Notes under the pieces: model-generated | The model's database searches: none | What the model was told of the DNA's origin: nothing | Seen by the model: the letters and a program-made list of their open reading frames with translations, nothing else | Translations under genes and position numbers: made by a program | Shown here: positions 28,232 to 35,604 of the stretch, one piece after another | How positions within the stretch are numbered: position 1 is the stretch's first letter | How the letters are laid out: each line of letters opens with the position of its first letter | Origin: Ricordea florida | Taxonomy: Eukaryota > Cnidaria > Anthozoa > Corallimorpharia > Ricordeidae | Assembly (NCBI GenBank): GCA_949710005.1 | Contig: OX453281.1 | Coordinates: 15,787,149-15,851,148 of the forward strand | Direction: 5' to 3' | DNA: 64,000 bases

Positions 28232-29248
28232 TCATTTCAAAACAGAATCAGGCGGTAACTCAGTATCATCTGGTACAACTTGAAGCTCCTCTCTTACAAA
28301 ACCACGTCTTGGACCATCTTTTAAAAAATATAAAACTGGTTGATTAGGAGAAATGGTACTCCCTGAAATATAATAAATCTGAATACTCCAAATAGGATCT
28401 GTAGCTCTCCGCCTTTCTCCACCCTCAAGTTCACCAGGAGAAAGTAAGTATCTAACCCTAACCTCAATTGGTAGTCTAACCTCATCAAGTCCAACAACTC
28501 GCTTATACATTTTAGGATCAATATCAACCTCTTTCAGTTTTATAGCTTTATCAGGTTCTTTACCAGTTATTCTCGTTGGTGTATTATTCAAAGTTTTCAA
28601 AATATCAGGTAATCGTTTCACCCATACTCTTGACCTCTCATCACTAATCATTTCTTGTGCATATTGATGACTAAATAATCTTTCACCTAATATTCTGTTT
28701 GCGTTTTCTACAAATGCTTGAGCTCTATGATTTCCAGCTTCACTTCTCTGTATTTTCACATTATGGTAATTCATAAGTTTTACAACCTCACCCATAAATT
28801 CTCTTCCAGGATCAACCATTAATGTTTTAGGATATTTTAATTTTCTAGAATATATTTTTTCAAAAGCTTTGGATATCTCATGACTTTCTTTTGAGGTTAA
28901 TGGTTCAGCATCTTTGTATCTAGAGGCAACATCAACCACAACTAATGCATATCTATATGTTTTTCTTCCAACTCTATCATGTGGTAAAAATAATAAATCT
29001 GCTTGGTGAATCTGATTAGGTTTATCCACAACCCAGTGAGGTCTAGGTATATATTTTGGAGCTGGTAGATATATTTGCCATATCGCCTGTTTTTCAAGCC
29101 ATCTTTTAGCCTCATCTTCACTTACTTTTGCTTTTTTAGCTAATTTAGGAATTGCAGAATATCCTTTCCAATATCCAGCAGTTGAATAATATATTTTTGA
29201 TAACTTCGGCGTAGCCGGGCCCCTTCGGGATATGTTTTCGTTACTCAT
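28232..29248 (-). CDS. int: Retroviral-type (rve, DDE) integrase
   Basis: 338 aa. Core triad D84 (QAD), D146 (VDPGREF) and E181 (FVENAN), with 34 residues between the last two. C-terminal barrel-like region VRYLLSPGELEGG...GFVREELQVV. Very similar to the element 1 integrase, with the same terminal ELPP..VLK. The N-terminus has an extra ISRRGPATPK-like segment encoded by a GC-rich hairpin cluster (29207-29230) not found in element 1, so this stretch was probably inserted. Divergent from the capsid gene across 33 bp. No TTTAAAGATTT box faces it, so its promoter differs from those of the plus-strand genes or is absent from the short gap. Confidence 0.95.
   Translation of the reverse strand: MSNENISRRGPATPKLSKIYYSTAGYWKGYSAIPKLAKKAKVSEDEAKRWLEKQAIWQIYLPAPKYIPRPHWVVDKPNQIHQADLLFLPHDRVGRKTYRYALVVVDVASRYKDAEPLTSKESHEISKAFEKIYSRKLKYPKTLMVDPGREFMGEVVKLMNYHNVKIQRSEAGNHRAQAFVENANRILGERLFSHQYAQEMISDERSRVWVKRLPDILKTLNNTPTRITGKEPDKAIKLKEVDIDPKMYKRVVGLDEVRLPIEVRVRYLLSPGELEGGERRRATDPIWSIQIYYISGSTISPNQPVLYFLKDGPRRGFVREELQVVPDDTELPPDSVLK
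29207..29230. repeat. GC-rich micro-hairpin pair inside int
   Basis: CGGC-gta-GCCG (29207-29217) followed by CCC-ttc-GGG (29221-29229) in an AT-rich gene; absent from the element 1 integrase. Confidence 0.75.
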
Positions 29249-29258
29249 TTAAAGATTA
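29248..29258 (+). promoter_or_regulatory. TTTAAAGATTA box of the capsid gene
   Basis: One-base variant of the element 2 box, 23 nt before the ATG at 29282; it overlaps the first base of the divergent integrase start codon. Confidence 0.65.
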
Positions 29259-29281
29259 CTCCACCCTTCCTTAAAATAAAT

Positions 29282-30553
29282 ATGACAACCGTATCTGAAA
29301 AAATTAATCCAAACAGAATTCCAAGAGAGCCACTAGGTTTGAAAGCGGAATCAATATTGAATAGAATTACACTAAATCCTTCATCAGCTAATCCTGGAGA
29401 AAACTTATATATAAATATTCCAAAACTTTCCGGAAATTTAGTGATTGTACCAGGAAGTGTATATCTAGTATTTAACTTGTCTGTTGATGGTCATGAAGAT
29501 AACACCCTCGTGAATAATGTTGGTAGTAACCTTGTATCCAGACTCAGGGTTCTTTTTGGGGGTGAAACATTACAGGATACTCAAAGAAACGATCTATTTC
29601 AAACCTACCATGACTTATTCTTAACAGATGAAGAACGAGAGGATAGATTAAGGCAAGGTATTTCTTCTGTAAACATGAGGAAACTCAGGACAAATGCAGG
29701 TGATAAGGTAGACACAGATGCAAAAGAAGTAGCCCTTGCAGTAGTACATAACACCAAGTACCATATCCCACTAAACCACCCTATACTAAATGATCACGGG
29801 GTTTTCTATCCAAAGGCGTTAGATCATCAACTAATATTTGTGATTACACTAGCTCCAGTTCACGATATTGTTGTTTATTCTGATACAACCAAGCCTCCAA
29901 CTTATAAAATCACAAACCTTGAGTTGGAATATTCTTGTATATCAAGCGAATACTTAGCTCGTGAGGCACAGGCAGCTTATCAGGTTGGTAAAGGATTCTT
30001 TTATGAAAATGTCACTCTACACAAAACTTTCACCATATCCAGACCTACTGATAGTGTTATAAACCAGCATATTAATCTACCTAGAAGGTCAATTACAGGG
30101 ATATTATGTTTGTTTACATTACCATACGGTGGAGGAGCACGAGATTCTGAGAATTTTTTCAATCCTGGTATCACCTCAATCAATATTGATGTTAATGGTG
30201 TACCAAACCGTTTCTACTCTAAGGGAATGGTACCTTCAGACCTCTGGGAGTCGGTAAAGAAACGTTTTGGACCGACCGAAGGGAGGGGGAGGGGTTTCGG
30301 TGGTTCCCCCCGTTGGTCAGTAAAGGAAAAGGATTTTTATGGTAATAAGTTTGCTCTGTGGATCGATTTGAGAACTAACCCAGATAAAAGTATTCATGGA
30401 GGAGGTCTTGCCTTAAACAATGCACAAGATGGTGTAAAAATAGAAATGAAAAGAAAAGTTAGTGGGTCTGGTATTATGACTTGTTACATGTTTGTTGTAG
30501 CTGATGCGTTAATGGAGGTCATGAATTCAAACTTAGGATCAATCATGTATTAG
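29282..30553 (+). CDS. mcp: Major capsid protein candidate (double jelly roll)
   Basis: 423 aa, uninterrupted. Beta-rich, no transmembrane segment. Blocks: RITLNPSSANPGENLYINIP (about 28-47), VNNVGSNLVSRLRVLFGGE, LRQGISSVNMRKLRTNAGD, HGVFYPKALDHQLIFVITLA, then a second domain with QHINLPRRSITGILCLFTLP, GVPNRFYSKGMVPSDLWES and GNKFALWIDLR. A two-domain beta protein between integrase and packaging ATPase fits the double-jelly-roll capsid of Maverick/adintovirus particles; no search was possible. A Gly/Arg/Pro-rich insert at about residues 330-346 is encoded by a GC-rich inverted-repeat patch (30270-30318) that element 1 lacks, in a likely surface loop. Preceded by a TTTAAAGATTA box. Confidence 0.78.
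   Translation: MTTVSEKINPNRIPREPLGLKAESILNRITLNPSSANPGENLYINIPKLSGNLVIVPGSVYLVFNLSVDGHEDNTLVNNVGSNLVSRLRVLFGGETLQDTQRNDLFQTYHDLFLTDEEREDRLRQGISSVNMRKLRTNAGDKVDTDAKEVALAVVHNTKYHIPLNHPILNDHGVFYPKALDHQLIFVITLAPVHDIVVYSDTTKPPTYKITNLELEYSCISSEYLAREAQAAYQVGKGFFYENVTLHKTFTISRPTDSVINQHINLPRRSITGILCLFTLPYGGGARDSENFFNPGITSINIDVNGVPNRFYSKGMVPSDLWESVKKRFGPTEGRGRGFGGSPRWSVKEKDFYGNKFALWIDLRTNPDKSIHGGGLALNNAQDGVKIEMKRKVSGSGIMTCYMFVVADALMEVMNSNLGSIMY
30270..30318. repeat. GC-rich inverted-repeat insert inside the capsid gene
   Basis: Ends GACCGAC and GTTGGTC are near-inverted and the interior is G-rich then C-rich. In frame, adds about 16 residues relative to the element 1 capsid. Confidence 0.7.
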
Positions 30554-30584
30554 TTAAAAGAAAGACCCGAAGGAAAAAAAAAAG

Positions 30585-31208
30585 ATGGAAGAATTACGAG
30601 ATAAAGTTCCTTTTCATTGTATTATAACAGGCCCAACAAATTGTGGAAAGACAAAGTATATAATAGATCAGCTCCGAGGACCATTTCTAAAAGTTTTTGA
30701 ATACATTGTTCTAATATGTCCGACTTATTCTAAAAATAAAACCTATCATAATTTTGCTAATAAAGATAAACATTTCTATGTATTATCACCCGATGCAAGT
30801 AACATTGATGAGATTAATGAATTGTTAACTGATTGTCAAACTTTGTTCTCCGGTACTAATACACTAATAATTTTAGACGATTGTGCTGTTTCGAATGATT
30901 TGAAAAAACGATCAAACAAGTTTATAGATTTAGCATTCTCTGGAAGACATCATGGATTATCAGTTTGGGTTCTGACTCAACAATTAACATCAATAGCAAA
31001 ACCATTCCGCGAAAATGTAGCTTGTGTTGTTACTTTTCATAACCCATCACAAAAAGGTATGAAGATGTTTTTCGAAGATTATGGCGGTGATTTGGATTAT
31101 GAATTATGTAAAAAATTTGTGCAACTATTAAAAAATGAAAAATATTCTAGGCTTTGTTTATCTTTACGTCACCCATTTCAATGTTATTTGGAGATCCCTT
31201 CGGGGTAG
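30585..31208 (+). CDS. A32/FtsK-HerA-like genome packaging ATPase
   Basis: 207 aa. Walker A GPTNCGKT at 16-23, Walker B NTLIILDD ending at D99, sensor-like SGRHHGLSVWVLTQQ (119-133). Intact and very close to the element 1 enzyme. It lacks a clear TTTAAAGATTT box, with only a purine-rich leader (GAAGGAAAAAAAAAAGATG), so it may be expressed with the capsid gene 31 bp upstream. The last codons read into a GC-rich hairpin cluster (CCCTTCGGGG), so the C-terminus EIPSG may be an acquired end. Confidence 0.92.
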   Translation: MEELRDKVPFHCIITGPTNCGKTKYIIDQLRGPFLKVFEYIVLICPTYSKNKTYHNFANKDKHFYVLSPDASNIDEINELLTDCQTLFSGTNTLIILDDCAVSNDLKKRSNKFIDLAFSGRHHGLSVWVLTQQLTSIAKPFRENVACVVTFHNPSQKGMKMFFEDYGGDLDYELCKKFVQLLKNEKYSRLCLSLRHPFQCYLEIPSG

Positions 31209-31257
31209 GCTCCGCCGTATTTCCTGAAGTGATTTCCTTCGGACCGGCAAAGCCGAT
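31195..31257. repeat. GC-rich hairpin cluster after the ATPase
   Basis: Contains CCCTTCGGGG, GGCTCCGCC and the CCTTCGGACCGGCAAAGCCG segment; overlaps the ATPase stop. Stands out in AT-rich flanks. Confidence 0.65.
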
Positions 31258-31287
31258 TTAAAAACAATCCATATATTATCACAAAAG

Positions 31288-31443
31288 ATGACCGACAATA
31301 GGAAGAAACATGAATTTGAAGATGATGATGATTATAATTATAATTATGAGGCGTGTCAAGATGAGTTGGAAAGTTTGATTGATCGAGAACTTATAAAATT
31401 TGTAGGTTTATTGGGGTTGGTTGAATTTAGAGCTATCTTTTAA
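31288..31443 (+). CDS. 51-aa acidic small protein
   Basis: Starts ATG ACC GAC with an AAAAG leader and a weak TTTAAAAAC box about 30 nt upstream. Acidic DDDDYNYNYE run, then a short hydrophobic tail LIKFVGLLGLVEF. No counterpart in element 1 and no family recognised. It fills the gap between the ATPase and the helical protein; real coding is possible, not proven. Confidence 0.4.
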   Translation: MTDNRKKHEFEDDDDYNYNYEACQDELESLIDRELIKFVGLLGLVEFRAIF

Positions 31444-31485
31444 TACTATATTATCATCTCATTCATTGATAGGCAAATCTGTTTT

Positions 31486-31496
31486 GCGCGTAGCGC
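31486..31496. repeat. GC-rich micro-hairpin
   Basis: GCGC-gta-GCGC in AT-rich intergenic DNA. Confidence 0.7.
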
Positions 31497-31552
31497 GGCC
31501 TTAAGAGGTCTAAAAGAATCTATATGTTATTACAAGTTTAAAATTAAAAAAG

Positions 31553-32080
31553 ATGACAGAAGTTGAAGATTATATTGAAGAAAAGACCGGAGGAAAGACT
31601 GAGGTAAAAGATAATGATGATAATGAACTTGAAATCAAACAAGAATCACTAGCCATTCTCGCATCCCTTGGAACTACAAAGGAATATTTAGGAGTTGATA
31701 TGAGTCTCGGTGATGTAAAAAAATTATCTGTAAAAGACATTGAAAAATATTATAATCGATACCAGGCAGTATTAGGTAAAAAAATTAGTGGTGGATTAGT
31801 AGATTCATCTCTCCAATTAGTTTCTCAAGCCATTTCTTACATAGTTCCCGTAGATGATATAGAAGCTCTTTGTTCGGATTTGAAGAATGATGACTTGGTT
31901 AATCGTGAACTGACAAACATTGTAGGTCTCTTAGCATTGAAAGCAGGAAGATTGGCAGCACTTGCTAGCGGACTATTCCAGGTTGTTAAACACATTAAAA
32001 TCAACAAAATCCAAGAAGTTTCAAGTACTAATGCAGATGATTCTAGCAAAACTGAGCAGGTTACTGAACATGCTACTTAA
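31553..32080 (+). CDS. Helical protein following the ATPase
   Basis: 175 aa. Shares with element 1's 203-aa protein the ESLAILASLGTTKEYLGV block (about residues 30-47), DVKKLSVKDIEKYYNRYQ, GKKI..GL.DSS.QL and a hydrophobic segment LLALKAGRLAALASGLF. Lacks the 11-residue repeats of element 1 and ends in a short Ser/Thr/Glu tail. Acidic start (EEKTGGKTEVKDNDDNE). Box TTTAAAATT about 18 nt before the ATG is a weak match. Function unknown; conserved position after the ATPase in both elements suggests packaging or assembly. Confidence 0.72.
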   Translation: MTEVEDYIEEKTGGKTEVKDNDDNELEIKQESLAILASLGTTKEYLGVDMSLGDVKKLSVKDIEKYYNRYQAVLGKKISGGLVDSSLQLVSQAISYIVPVDDIEALCSDLKNDDLVNRELTNIVGLLALKAGRLAALASGLFQVVKHIKINKIQEVSSTNADDSSKTEQVTEHAT

Positions 32081-32111
32081 CACAACTAAAAATACTACTG
32101 AGCACAACTGA

Positions 32112-32122
32112 TTTAAAGATTC
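32112..32122 (+). promoter_or_regulatory. TTTAAAGATTC box
   Basis: 24 nt before the ATG at 32147; followed by CTTTACTTTG, similar to the CTTACTGAT that follows two other boxes. Confidence 0.7.
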
Positions 32123-32146
32123 TTTACTTTGTGAAATAAAATAATA

Positions 32147-32590
32147 ATGTCAGAAGAAGTTGTTGAACAAATTACAATGGATCCACCAAAAGAAGAAAAA
32201 ACCGGAGGTAGTGTTCCTAAAAAGAAAGAGAAAGATCCTAAAAAAGTCGCCGCTGGTAAGAAATTAGCTGAATATAATAAAAAAGCAAAAGAAGCGTTAG
32301 CTAGGGAGACCCTACGGGCAGCAGAGCAAATGAAACGTGAAAGGGAACAAGAGGAGGAAACTAAAAATGAAGAAAAGATAAATGAAGAAGAAACCACAAA
32401 ACCATGGATTCCGGAGCTATCTTTTACTACTGTTTTATCCATTGTTGGAATAGGGTTTACAGCATTTGATATGTTTATGAGATACCGACAAAAGGAGGGT
32501 GATAAAAACAGAATACCTACTTGTCCTACGGTATCACAAGTTCCACAAATAACACCCACACAAATTCCAAAATCCGTAGGAATGATATGA
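32147..32590 (+). CDS. Lys/Glu-rich single-span membrane protein
   Basis: 147 aa. Charged helical N-terminal half with KDPKKVAAGKKLAEYNKKAK, then WIPELSFTTVLSIVGIGFTA, one membrane span, and a polar Pro/Thr tail. Counterpart of the 143-aa element 1 protein. A GC-rich patch (GGGAGACCCTACGGGC, from 32307) lies in the coding sequence at a place where the two proteins diverge. Function unknown. Confidence 0.72.
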   Translation: MSEEVVEQITMDPPKEEKTGGSVPKKKEKDPKKVAAGKKLAEYNKKAKEALARETLRAAEQMKREREQEEETKNEEKINEEETTKPWIPELSFTTVLSIVGIGFTAFDMFMRYRQKEGDKNRIPTCPTVSQVPQITPTQIPKSVGMI

Positions 32591-32605
32591 GGACCCGCTA
32601 AGCGA

Positions 32606-32616
32606 TTTAAAGGTTT
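32606..32616 (+). promoter_or_regulatory. TTTAAAGGTTT box
   Basis: One-base variant, 23 nt before the ATG at 32640; continues CTTACTGAT like the box at 33285. Confidence 0.7.
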
Positions 32617-32639
32617 CTTACTGATACAGTAAAAAAATT

Positions 32640-32858
32640 ATGTCAACTGAAAACAAACTTGTGAAAACTGTTACTGATTCAGCAGTCCTTATCGGATTAG
32701 CAGCTGGAGTTGGTTATGTAGCTAAAAAGGCTATGAAAGAATCATTTATGAACGATCCATCCTCAAGTATTACAAATTATGCCAAGTGGGTAGCTGTATT
32801 GTCAGGTAGTATGTATCTAAAAACATATTTAGAGGAACAAAAGATTTTACCAAATTAA
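32640..32858 (+). CDS. Small two-span membrane protein
   Basis: 72 aa. Two hydrophobic segments (AVLIGLAAGVGYVAKK and AKWVAVLSGSMYLK) flank an ESFMNDPSSS loop. Counterpart of 15589-15810. Its stop is 2 bp before the next ATG, so both genes are probably read from one message. No family recognised. Confidence 0.72.
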   Translation: MSTENKLVKTVTDSAVLIGLAAGVGYVAKKAMKESFMNDPSSSITNYAKWVAVLSGSMYLKTYLEEQKILPN

Positions 32859-32860
32859 AC

Positions 32861-33253
32861 ATGGCAGCAATAGCAATGATGGTTGGTGGATCTATATTGA
32901 ATGCAACTGCATTTGTTGGTGGATCATATCTTGCAAAATATCTCTCAGGTGATAAAACAGATGCAGAACGAATACGACACGATAAGGCATTAGAAAAATA
33001 TCAAAAAGATTATGCTGAATATCAGGAAAAAAGACAGAATCTCATTGATTGGCAATCTCAACAAAAGGATGCAAAATATCAGGCATCAAAAAATATTTCG
33101 ACTACTGATGAAGCTTTGAAATTTTATAGTCAGACACATGAACCAAAATTCTCTGATTATTATAGACCCAGTGAAAACCAAAAGATGGGTGAAATGGCAT
33201 ATGTAGGCGGTGGTATGTTAGCATTAGGTTACGCGGTTAGTAAATTCTTTTAG
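32861..33253 (+). CDS. Membrane protein with central coiled coil
   Basis: 130 aa. N-terminal hydrophobic helix (AIAMMVGGSILNATAFVGGS), charged coiled-coil-like middle (about 30-80), KFSDYYRPSENQKMGEMAY motif, and C-terminal hydrophobic helix. Matches the 135-aa element 1 protein. No box of its own, consistent with coupling to the gene 2 bp upstream. Virion membrane or scaffold role is inferred from topology only. Confidence 0.72.
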   Translation: MAAIAMMVGGSILNATAFVGGSYLAKYLSGDKTDAERIRHDKALEKYQKDYAEYQEKRQNLIDWQSQQKDAKYQASKNISTTDEALKFYSQTHEPKFSDYYRPSENQKMGEMAYVGGGMLALGYAVSKFF

Positions 33254-33284
33254 GTAATTGTATGTGGTTAGTTTGCTTTGCACG

Positions 33285-33295
33285 TTTAAAGATTT
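33285..33295 (+). promoter_or_regulatory. TTTAAAGATTT box
   Basis: Exact match, 21 nt before the ATG at 33317. Confidence 0.75.
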
Positions 33296-33316
33296 CTTAC
33301 TGATGAGTAAGAAATC

Positions 33317-34294
33317 ATGGCAGAAGGAGGAGAATTAGAAAAAGACCCCTTTGGTTTTGGGGAAGAAAACGAACAAGAAGATCCTGATGATTTTAATGAA
33401 AACGACCAATCACTTGGTAGACTACCCGCACCAAAAAGAGTCATAATAAAATCATCTACTACTAAGGGTGCTAGACCTAAAACCAAATCAGGATATACAC
33501 AATTACCAAGTGAAGAGATAGAGATGAATTATGCGGAGATTGAAAGAAACAAAGATGAAGCCTGGACTATTATTTTAAAAAAATTCCCAAAGGCCAAACC
33601 TAATTTTCTTTTCAAATTCAATGAATGGGGTAAAATTAAAGTTGCAATCCCTAGAAAAAAAGGAGTAGAAGAAAAATGGCATTATTTATTCGATGAGTAT
33701 GGTGATGTGAACAAAAAATTACCAAAAAAAATTAGAGAACCTTTAGGTCTTACAGCGGGAGAAATTGCTGAAGTTAATGATCGTGAGAAAGCAAAGATAG
33801 AAGAATTAAAAAACGAGGAGAATGATAGGATAAAATTTCTAAAAAATAAACCGCTGAATACCCCAGAAGAACTTAATGAAATTGAAACTAGAGAGAGAAA
33901 AGTTGTTGAGTATGATAATGAGATAGATAACATGGAGCGTGAGCAAGAAGGGGTAATTCAAAATATGTCATTACGTGATCGTGTGAAGTACATCTTCAAA
34001 AAGTATGGTTTTACAGTCTTTGCTGTTGTGAGTGCTGTTGGTGTAGTAATTGGTGTTATAATTTCTAATCTTTCTAAAGGTCTAACAACATTGGGGAAAG
34101 GTGTTGGTAATGGGTTGAAAGCTATTGGTAAGAAACTCGGTGAAATATTACCAGGAATGGTTGGGGCTATCGTGAGCTTTCTATTCAAAACAGCAGGAGA
34201 GGTTATTGGATTTTTAGGTAAGAATGCTTGGCTTTTGATAATGGCTGTGGTTCTATATTTTGTGGAACAGTTTAAAAACAAGAAGAGGGGGTAA
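33317..34294 (+). CDS. 325-aa membrane protein with hydrophobic C-terminal third
   Basis: Same design as 16481-17449: acidic start (DPFGFGEENEQEDPDDF), middle FKFNEWGKIKVAI and YLFDEYGDVNKKL, helical coiled-coil-like region (about 165-215), then the conserved C-terminal third RDRVKYIFKKYGFTVFAVV, GLTTLGKGVGNGLKAIGKKL and GKNAWLLIMAVVLYFVEQF with a KNKKRG tail. The C-terminal third is far better conserved than the rest between elements, so it is the functional core. Role unknown; membrane association is clear. Confidence 0.77.
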   Translation: MAEGGELEKDPFGFGEENEQEDPDDFNENDQSLGRLPAPKRVIIKSSTTKGARPKTKSGYTQLPSEEIEMNYAEIERNKDEAWTIILKKFPKAKPNFLFKFNEWGKIKVAIPRKKGVEEKWHYLFDEYGDVNKKLPKKIREPLGLTAGEIAEVNDREKAKIEELKNEENDRIKFLKNKPLNTPEELNEIETRERKVVEYDNEIDNMEREQEGVIQNMSLRDRVKYIFKKYGFTVFAVVSAVGVVIGVIISNLSKGLTTLGKGVGNGLKAIGKKLGEILPGMVGAIVSFLFKTAGEVIGFLGKNAWLLIMAVVLYFVEQFKNKKRG

Positions 34295-34334
34295 GTAAAA
34301 AAAAATGTGTGATACAATATATCTATCAATAACA

Positions 34335-34739
34335 ATGTTAACTACTGAAACAAGAATTTATCTAGACCCACCATTATCAAATGTAAAAGATATACAAATG
34401 GTAGATAATTACTTTGGAAATACAGATCCTAACAATCCTTTGTACTTAATGTGCGATCTTATAGAGTCAAAGTCTTCATATTACAATAAGATACCGAGCG
34501 GCGGGGATGTTGAACTTAACCCCTCACAACTACTGGCTGTTATTCCCTCAAAAAAGTATCTTTGTTTAAGAATTACAAAAACAAAAAATCCTGTGAACTA
34601 CTTTACTTTATGGATTTTAGATAAAAATGGAAGAAATGCTAACTTAAATAACGGCCCTTTGTGGATTTTAGATAAAAATGGAATAAAGGCTAACTTAAAT
34701 AACGATCCTTTCCGTATCAATTTAAAGATATCGTGTTGA
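34335..34739 (+). pseudogene. Shortened penton-like copy
   Basis: 134 aa from the ATG at 34335 (an upstream in-frame ATG at 34305 adds ten residues). Starts like the full protein (TETRIYLDPPLSNVKDIQ) and ends like it, but about 70-80 central residues are missing, and a 17-residue block LWILDKNG(R/I)(N/K)ANLNN is tandemly duplicated near the end. It sits where element 1 keeps its penton-like gene, while a full-length gene is at 37473. Probably a remnant left after the gene was duplicated or moved; a shortened but used protein cannot be excluded since the frame is open. Confidence 0.6.
34721..34731 (+). promoter_or_regulatory. TTTAAAGATAT box
   Basis: Variant box inside the 3' end of the preceding frame, 23 nt before the ATG at 34755. 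Confidence 0.6.
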
Positions 34740-34754
34740 TCAGTAAAATACAAT

Positions 34755-35420
34755 ATGGAAGACTACAATAGAATTTACGGCGTAGCCGGTCCCGAGCAAA
34801 GCTCGATTTATCCACAAGTTCCTATTAATGGAGACTCAGGTTCCTCCTTTCAGTCGGTTAATTTCAGACTACAAAAGTCATGTGAAGTGCTTCAAAATCT
34901 TGAGAAGGAAATTAAACATTATGAGGATGTTAGGAAAAAATACAACAGAGCAAGAGGAATATTTACTAAAATCAGTGTTGGTTGTGGGGTGTTTTCAGTT
35001 ATCCTATCTGCAAGTGGACTTGGAACTTCTCTTACTGGTTTTGGTGCTGTTGTTGGTGTCCCATTAGGTGTTGTCGGTGGTGTTTGTGGGGGAATATCGG
35101 TTGGATTTGGTGCAGCTTCCAAAAGACTTTCACATAAAGTTAGTAAACATGAACAGACTGTTTCTCTAGCAAAAGCAAAAGTAAACACCATTAGCGATTT
35201 GGTTTCAAAGGCCCTGAAAGATAATGTCATCTCCGAACAAGAATTTTCCATAATTTTATCAGAGATAGAAAAGTTTGAAAAACTAAAACTCGAAATCCGT
35301 CAAAAATTTAGGAGAGAAACTGAAAAAAACCTAAATATGTCACAGATAAGGAGAGAGGTTCGCGCAGACATATTAAAGGACCTGACCGAAGGTAGGGGGA
35401 GAACCGTTCCCACGCATTAA
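34755..35420 (+). CDS. Glycine-rich membrane protein
   Basis: 221 aa. Homologue of 18121-18723: RLQKSCEVLQNLEKEIKHYE helix, long glycine-rich hydrophobic stretch (about 75-120), TVSLAKAKVNTISDLVSKAL and ISEQEFSIILSEIEKFEKL. Two stretches have no counterpart in element 1 and coincide with GC-rich micro-hairpins: YGVAGPEQSS near the start (34778-34805) and EGRGRTVPTH at the end (from 35387). The hairpins therefore appear to have been tolerated as in-frame additions. Function unknown. Confidence 0.72.
   Translation: MEDYNRIYGVAGPEQSSIYPQVPINGDSGSSFQSVNFRLQKSCEVLQNLEKEIKHYEDVRKKYNRARGIFTKISVGCGVFSVILSASGLGTSLTGFGAVVGVPLGVVGGVCGGISVGFGAASKRLSHKVSKHEQTVSLAKAKVNTISDLVSKALKDNVISEQEFSIILSEIEKFEKLKLEIRQKFRRETEKNLNMSQIRREVRADILKDLTEGRGRTVPTH
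34778..34805. repeat. GC-rich micro-hairpin pair in coding sequence
   Basis: CGGC-gta-GCCG (34778-34788) and CGAGC-aaa-GCTCG (34793-34805), in frame near the start of the glycine-rich protein. Confidence 0.75.
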
Positions 35421-35498
35421 AATTTTCATTTGAGAGAACTCCTGTAGGGTGGAATTTTTATGCTGGTATTAGAAAAGAACGGTGTTAAAATAAACATA

Positions 35499-35589
35499 TC
35501 GGCGAAGTCGGTCCAGGTTCCCTGGCTTCCGACATAGTCGGTCTAAAGACTTTTCATTTTATTCTAGATCTAAAGACCAGCTTCGCTGA
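35499..35589. repeat. GC-rich micro-hairpin cluster, intergenic
   Basis: Holds CCAGG-ttcc-CCTGG (from 35513), CGAC-ata-GTCG (35531-35541) and CAGC-ttc-GCTG (35579-35589) in the 184 bp before the 547-aa gene. It also has two TCTAAAGAC copies that resemble degenerate promoter boxes. Confidence 0.7.
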
Positions 35590-35604
35590 AACATAAAGAA
35601 TAAA

